DNA from: Aliirhizobium smilacinae
GTDB taxonomy: Bacteria; Pseudomonadota; Alphaproteobacteria; Rhizobiales; Rhizobiaceae
Assembly (NCBI RefSeq): GCF_006335145.1
Contig: NZ_VDMN01000004.1
Span: 356,084 to 420,083 of the forward strand
Direction: 5' to 3'
DNA length: 64,000 nucleotides
The position numbers and the translations under genes are program-made. How positions within the stretch are numbered: the stretch's first letter is position 1; each line of letters opens with the position of its first letter. Shown piece by piece: positions 60,828 through 64,000 of this stretch. Under the pieces are notes generated by a model that was given only the letters and a program-made list of their open reading frames with translations, did no database searches and was not told where the DNA came from.

Positions 60828-60876
60828 AAACTTAGTGGCTGGCGAGCTTTCGTCAAGCCTGTTGTAGGTTGGAATT

Positions 60877-61260
60877 TTGGTGGCCAAGGAACAGGCGTCG
60901 CAACCGCAGATGCAGCCGACGTTAAGCGCGGATGCTCAGCGATTGGGTGAAGAGATCGCCCGGCAAGCGGGCGGCGGGATCGGCACGCTATATCGGCACT
61001 TTCCGACCCGCGAGCATCTCGTGGAAGTGGTTTATCGGCGCGAACTCGAATTGCGCGCCACTGCCGCCGCAGAACTCATGCCAGAAAAGGCGCCCGATAT
61101 AGCGCTCGAAGAATGGATGCTCCGTTTCGTGCGGTTCACATCAAACACTGGCCTTTTCAGGGAGGGCACGACGACCATGTACTTTACACGCCGTTCTGCA
61201 TCTACGCGATCCCGGGCACACTCGATTGGCGGGAACGCGCGCACAGGATTGTTCGCCTGA
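60877..61260 (+). pseudogene. Decayed TetR-family regulator
   Basis: The frame keeps only pieces of a TetR protein: EEIARQAGGGIGTLYRHFPT then REHLVEVVYRRELELRATAA and ALEEWMLRFVRF. The first 25-30 residues of the DNA-binding domain are compressed, indicating an internal deletion, and the ligand-binding half is replaced after position 61140 by unrelated low-complexity sequence. It should not bind DNA normally. The intact operator at 60808 is probably its former site. Confidence 0.65.
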
Positions 61261-61325
61261 TCAGGGATGGACTGCGTATTCGGCCTGAGGCAGGGTTGGT
61301 GGAGGTAAGATTGGAGAGCCTTGCA

Positions 61326-61979
61326 ATGACGAACAGACAGGAACTTCCCAATCAATTCCTCAAGCCCGACATTTCGGTCGCGATCATTATCCTTGCCGCC
61401 GGTCGGTCGAGCCGCATGCCATCGGATGCAGGACACAAACTGCTTTCGACAATCGATGACGTTCCATTGGTGAGGCGAATGGCCTTGCGGGCCATCGAAA
61501 GTAAGGCAAGCCACGTCTATGCGATCACCGGTTTCAGGCATGAGGAGATTGAGGCCTGTCTTGTCGGCCTCGATATGACGATCGCCTTCAACCTGGCTTT
61601 TGCCTCCGGTATGTCGAGCTCGCTGATCACCGGCCTGAACATCCCGGGAGCCATGGACCATGATGGCATACTAGTCTTGCTCGCCGACATGCCGGCCATC
61701 ACAGTGGAAAATCTGGATCAACTCATCGCAGCGTTCGAAATGTTCGGGGCGCGCGCTGTCATCCGCGCAGTTCACGTCGGGATCCCGGGCAATCCGGTCA
61801 TCCTTCCAAAAGCACTTTATCATCGGGCCTTGACATTGCAGGCAGATCGCGGCGCCAAGATGCTGATCGAAACGTCCGGCGTGGAAATGGTGGAAATCGA
61901 GATCGGGGAAGCAGCTGTGATTGACATCGATACATTGGACGATCTTGAGAGATTTGGCGGCGTTCCAAGCCCATCATGA
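61326..61979 (+). CDS. MocA-like molybdenum cofactor cytidylyltransferase
   Basis: A 217-residue nucleotidyltransferase: IIILAAGRSSRMPSDAGHKL (the nucleotide-binding loop; the usual K after GHKL is present), then VYAITGFRHEEIEACLVGLD and ILVLLADMPAITVENLDQL (metal Asp). MocA attaches CMP to molybdopterin, giving the cofactor required by Pao-type enzymes, and the hydroxylase operon lies next door. ATG 61326 has GGAGAG 8 bases upstream; the longer frame from 61113 lacks the family fold. Confidence 0.82.
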   Translation: MTNRQELPNQFLKPDISVAIIILAAGRSSRMPSDAGHKLLSTIDDVPLVRRMALRAIESKASHVYAITGFRHEEIEACLVGLDMTIAFNLAFASGMSSSLITGLNIPGAMDHDGILVLLADMPAITVENLDQLIAAFEMFGARAVIRAVHVGIPGNPVILPKALYHRALTLQADRGAKMLIETSGVEMVEIEIGEAAVIDIDTLDDLERFGGVPSPS

Positions 61980-62366
61980 TGAGGTGACGCAAGCCAATTT
62001 CACCCAAACTGCACCGAAGATAGCGCCAGTCAGGATCAAACTTTCAATCTCTTCTGCGCAATATCGGCATGTGCTCGGCTGTCGCTCTTGCTCCATTTCG
62101 AACCGACAACCCTGCCGTTGGTGGATATTCATATTCTCTGAGCCCCCTATTGCTTCGCGAAACGGCCCGGGCAACAAGGCAGCTGTCGAGCGGCTTGATC
62201 AGGCTGGCTGGCATCAGGGCTGAGACCGCGATGCTCGGCAGGGGGAATGCGTTCGGGCAGATACCTATCGTTCCTGGAGCATTCGTTCGGAGCTCCTAAC
62301 ATCGTACGGGTCGTGCGGCGTGACAATCCCATGATCTCACGGCGGAGTTTTCCAAACACGCAAGGA
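61980..62366. other. Region without recognised genes
   Basis: About 390 bases between mocA and a terminator. Short frames on both strands look unlike proteins, and no repeat or RNA gene stands out. Confidence 0.4.
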
Positions 62367-62389
62367 AAAGCTCCGAAAACCGGAGCTTT
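62367..62389 (-). terminator. Terminator of the Gly/Ser-rich protein gene
   Basis: AAAGCTCCG (62367-62375) pairs with CGGAGCTTT (62381-62389). Read on the reverse strand the 9-bp stem is followed by TTCC. It lies 24 bases beyond the stop of the gene at 62413-62715. Confidence 0.65.
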
Positions 62390-62412
62390 CGCCTTAAGAA
62401 GGGTCTCGGTTT

Positions 62413-62715
62413 TTAGCAGGAAGTTCCTGCAGTACCTGCACCCGGATTGGTGCTGCCGTTGTTGTTCTGGTCAGACTGGGCTGCGCCCTGAGTCCCACCC
62501 GGCGCGCCGCAATTGGTGTTTGAGCTCCCTTGGTCAGCGCCTTGATTGCTACCGCCACTGTCGTTACCGGCATTACCCGAGGAACCGCTGTTTGTATCGC
62601 TGCTGCCGGAGCTGTCATTGCCACCGCTGCCACCATTGTTGCCACCGCCGGAGCTTTGCGCGAAAGCCGAAGTCGCCAGACCGATTGACAACGCGGTTAC
62701 TGCAAAAATCTTCAT
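62413..62715 (-). CDS. Secreted Gly/Ser/Asn-rich low-complexity protein
   Basis: 100 residues. Signal peptide IFAVTALSIGLATSAFA (cleaving before QSS), then a mature part that is almost wholly Gly, Ser, Asn, Asp and Gln (GGNNGGSGGNDSSGSSDTNS), with two cysteines near the end (NTNCGAPGG and the C-terminal GTSC) that could form a disulfide. Expected to be disordered in the periplasm or outside. Start at ATG 62715; a second ATG directly upstream is possible. Function unknown. Confidence 0.7.
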   Translation of the reverse strand: MKIFAVTALSIGLATSAFAQSSGGGNNGGSGGNDSSGSSDTNSGSSGNAGNDSGGSNQGADQGSSNTNCGAPGGTQGAAQSDQNNNGSTNPGAGTAGTSC

Positions 62716-62742
62716 CATGTTATTGTTTCCTCACCTAGAACC

Positions 62743-62958
62743 CTACAAGCGATGAACAGCTTCCCAGGAGGATTGTTTCCGTACGCTACCGTACAGGAGC
62801 GACATCATCCGGCGTGCGCTGGAAACCAGCTCTACTAAGTAATCCGAAGCCTTTGCAGCGGATATGCCAGTGCGTGGATGACTTATGAAGGATAAGAACG
62901 TCTCGTCTAACCACCGACTGCTTTGCACAAGCCAGAACTCAATCGAGTTGGGTTTCAT
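62743..62958 (-). CDS. Small ORF coupled to the DUF900 hydrolase
   Basis: 71 residues (IEFWLVQSSRWLDETFLSFI, then AAKASDYLVELVSSARRMMS). The ATG at 62958 overlaps the upstream stop as ATGA, which suggests coupling. Helical, no signal peptide, not recognised. Confidence 0.4.
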   Translation of the reverse strand: MKPNSIEFWLVQSSRWLDETFLSFISHPRTGISAAKASDYLVELVSSARRMMSLLYGSVRKQSSWEAVHRL

Positions 62959-64000
62959 TTTGCCAATATGGACCCACCCAATCTGAACGGCGCAGACAGC
63001 GCTCCGCCGACGCCATCGAGCACGAGCGCACCTGTGCCAGCGACCGGGTTGCTGAAACCCTGCCGGAGTTGCGGATAGACCGCGGCCAGAGATGCGAACC
63101 GGTCGTGGTTCGTGCCGTTCAACGATGGAATAGTCGAAATATCAACGACATCCAGGTTCTCTTTCACGGCTAGTTCTCTTGTCCTCGGATCATCGATGTC
63201 CAATGATCCGGCAGTCGCTGCCGAACCAGCGAGCCGCTTCGAGAGCGCAAGCGCGATATCGTCCTTTGAAGCGAGTACGACGATCGGCTTGGAGAGCCTG
63301 CCTGTAACCGAAAGCTGTTTGCGAAGCAGGTCTATGTCGATATCCGGCGCTGCGAGTACAAGCTGGTCTATAGACCGGATAGCCTTCTGATTGCCCATCA
63401 GTGATAGCTGCCGAACACTCTCGACGGCCAGCCATGCACCCATGCTGTGGGCCAGGATGGTTGGCCTCACGCCGCCGCCCGAGAGCTCTGCCAGTACTTT
63501 GGCAAGATCGTCGCGAGCAAATGCTGCCGAATCCTTGTCTGCGACGTAGCCGGTTACTTCGGCCTGCGAAGGCCAGTCGAAAAGGATCGCGCGGTCTTCA
63601 ACCTTCGAATCCGCAGCCATCTGTGCAAGCCGGAAGAGAGCTTCCTGATGACTGTAATTGTAACCATGAATAAAAAGCCCTGCCTTTCCATAGGCGGCTG
63701 ATTTGGCAGGTCCGCGTGCAAGCGTTACGAACTCGCGAGCCGTTAGCTCTCGCCTTCCAACCACCGCAAAGGAATGGTGGGGGTCTGGCTTCGCCGTCGA
63801 CCACTCGATATTGGAAGGACGATGGCCCGGTGGGATCGACACGGTCACCTCGGAATATCGGAGTTGGTCGCCCCTGCCGGCGGTGAATACCCCATCTTCG
63901 CTATCGTCCGGAACGCGGTCGGTTGCAACTAGGATCGCGACGCGCTCCGTTCGAGGGATAGAAGTGACAACTGCCAGCACGCTGGGACCGGGTCTAGCGC
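62955..64000 (-). CDS. DUF900 alpha/beta hydrolase (5' end outside window)
   Basis: The frame is open to the window edge, so the N-terminus is missing; the visible beginning ARPGPSVLAVVTSIPR fits the region just after a lipoprotein signal in this family. Further motifs: VFTAGRGDQLRYSEVTVSIP, AGLFIHGYNYSHQEALFRLA, ILFDWPSQAEVTGYVADKDS and the nucleophile elbow LAHSMGAWLAVE; the likely acid and histidine are in LAAPDIDIDLLR and GTNHDRFAS. Probably a membrane-anchored periplasmic esterase. Substrate unknown. Confidence 0.8.
   Translation of the reverse strand, partial: ARPGPSVLAVVTSIPRTERVAILVATDRVPDDSEDGVFTAGRGDQLRYSEVTVSIPPGHRPSNIEWSTAKPDPHHSFAVVGRRELTAREFVTLARGPAKSAAYGKAGLFIHGYNYSHQEALFRLAQMAADSKVEDRAILFDWPSQAEVTGYVADKDSAAFARDDLAKVLAELSGGGVRPTILAHSMGAWLAVESVRQLSLMGNQKAIRSIDQLVLAAPDIDIDLLRKQLSVTGRLSKPIVVLASKDDIALALSKRLAGSAATAGSLDIDDPRTRELAVKENLDVVDISTIPSLNGTNHDRFASLAAVYPQLRQGFSNPVAGTGALVLDGVGGALSAPFRLGGSILAK

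Noticed and set aside
61113..61325. N-terminal extension of the MocA-like protein (residues before 61326)
   Set aside because: The extension reads through the TetR remnant and has no nucleotidyltransferase features; a good ribosome site precedes 61326.

Overview
The window looks like a chromosome or chromid segment of a Rhizobiales bacterium close to Rhizobium/Agrobacterium. The evidence is the gene content and control signals: an Agrobacterium-type galactarate lactone pathway (kdgD, gci, gli), alphaproteobacterial LexA (GTTC-N7-GTTC) and EcfG-type (GGAAC-N16-CGTT) motifs, an RpoE-ChrR pair with matching promoters, an imuA-imuB-dnaE2 cassette, and cobalamin-dependent metH. Most genes are GC-rich and tightly packed.

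Layout. 1-942: 3'-truncated ethanolamine-type permease. 1465-6902: four-gene ABC importer plus an MHS-family transporter. 7111-8178: an AT-richer acyltransferase. 8345-13582: metH divergent from an AGE-family sugar isomerase. 13797-18208: reverse-strand cluster cutC, ROK kinase, a glyoxalase-hydrolase fusion and an M20 peptidase. 18355-18954: secreted DUF922 protein. 19223-25910: GntR regulator, 5-dehydro-4-deoxyglucarate dehydratase, galactarolactone cycloisomerase, galactarolactone isomerase and a TRAP transporter, together a hexuronate/aldarate uptake and breakdown operon. 26058-27293: pepT.

27399-31503 looks like a general-stress module: a DUF6894 protein, two paralogous Crp/Fnr regulators around a stand-alone receiver protein, a CbpA-like J-domain protein and a second receiver protein. 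Two GGAAC-N16-CGTN promoters lie in it. 31584-36808 is an oxidative (probably singlet-oxygen) stress locus: rpoE-chrR-DUF2177 on one strand and FAD oxidoreductase-DUF1365-CFA methyltransferase on the other, each behind its own ECF-type promoter. A decayed short-chain dehydrogenase end follows. 37008-42477: PAP2 phosphatase, EmrA/EmrB-like pump, YjbQ, a small secreted protein and a SIMPL protein.

42695-47206 is a decayed island beginning at a tRNA-Ile2(CAU) gene. It holds broken DUF3883, IS21 istA, hipA, type IV coupling protein and tyrosine integrase genes, an intact hipB and three evenly spaced palindromic operators. 47207-53838: EamA transporter, then the SOS mutagenesis cassette dnaE2-imuB-imuA behind a LexA box. 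53932-55612: a second small decayed patch (AbiEii toxin fragment, Pepco-like protein, truncated formylglycine-generating-enzyme domain). 55662-61979: a Pao-type molybdenum hydroxylase operon with its XdhC maturation factor, a broken TetR regulator beside an intact palindromic operator, and a MocA-like cytidylyltransferase. 62413-64000: a secreted Gly/Ser/Asn-rich protein and a 5'-truncated DUF900 hydrolase.

I see no CRISPR array, rRNA or intact prophage. The least ordinary parts are the two stress-regulon loci with readable promoters, the hip locus, and the Mo-hydroxylase operon that keeps its operator but has apparently lost its repressor.
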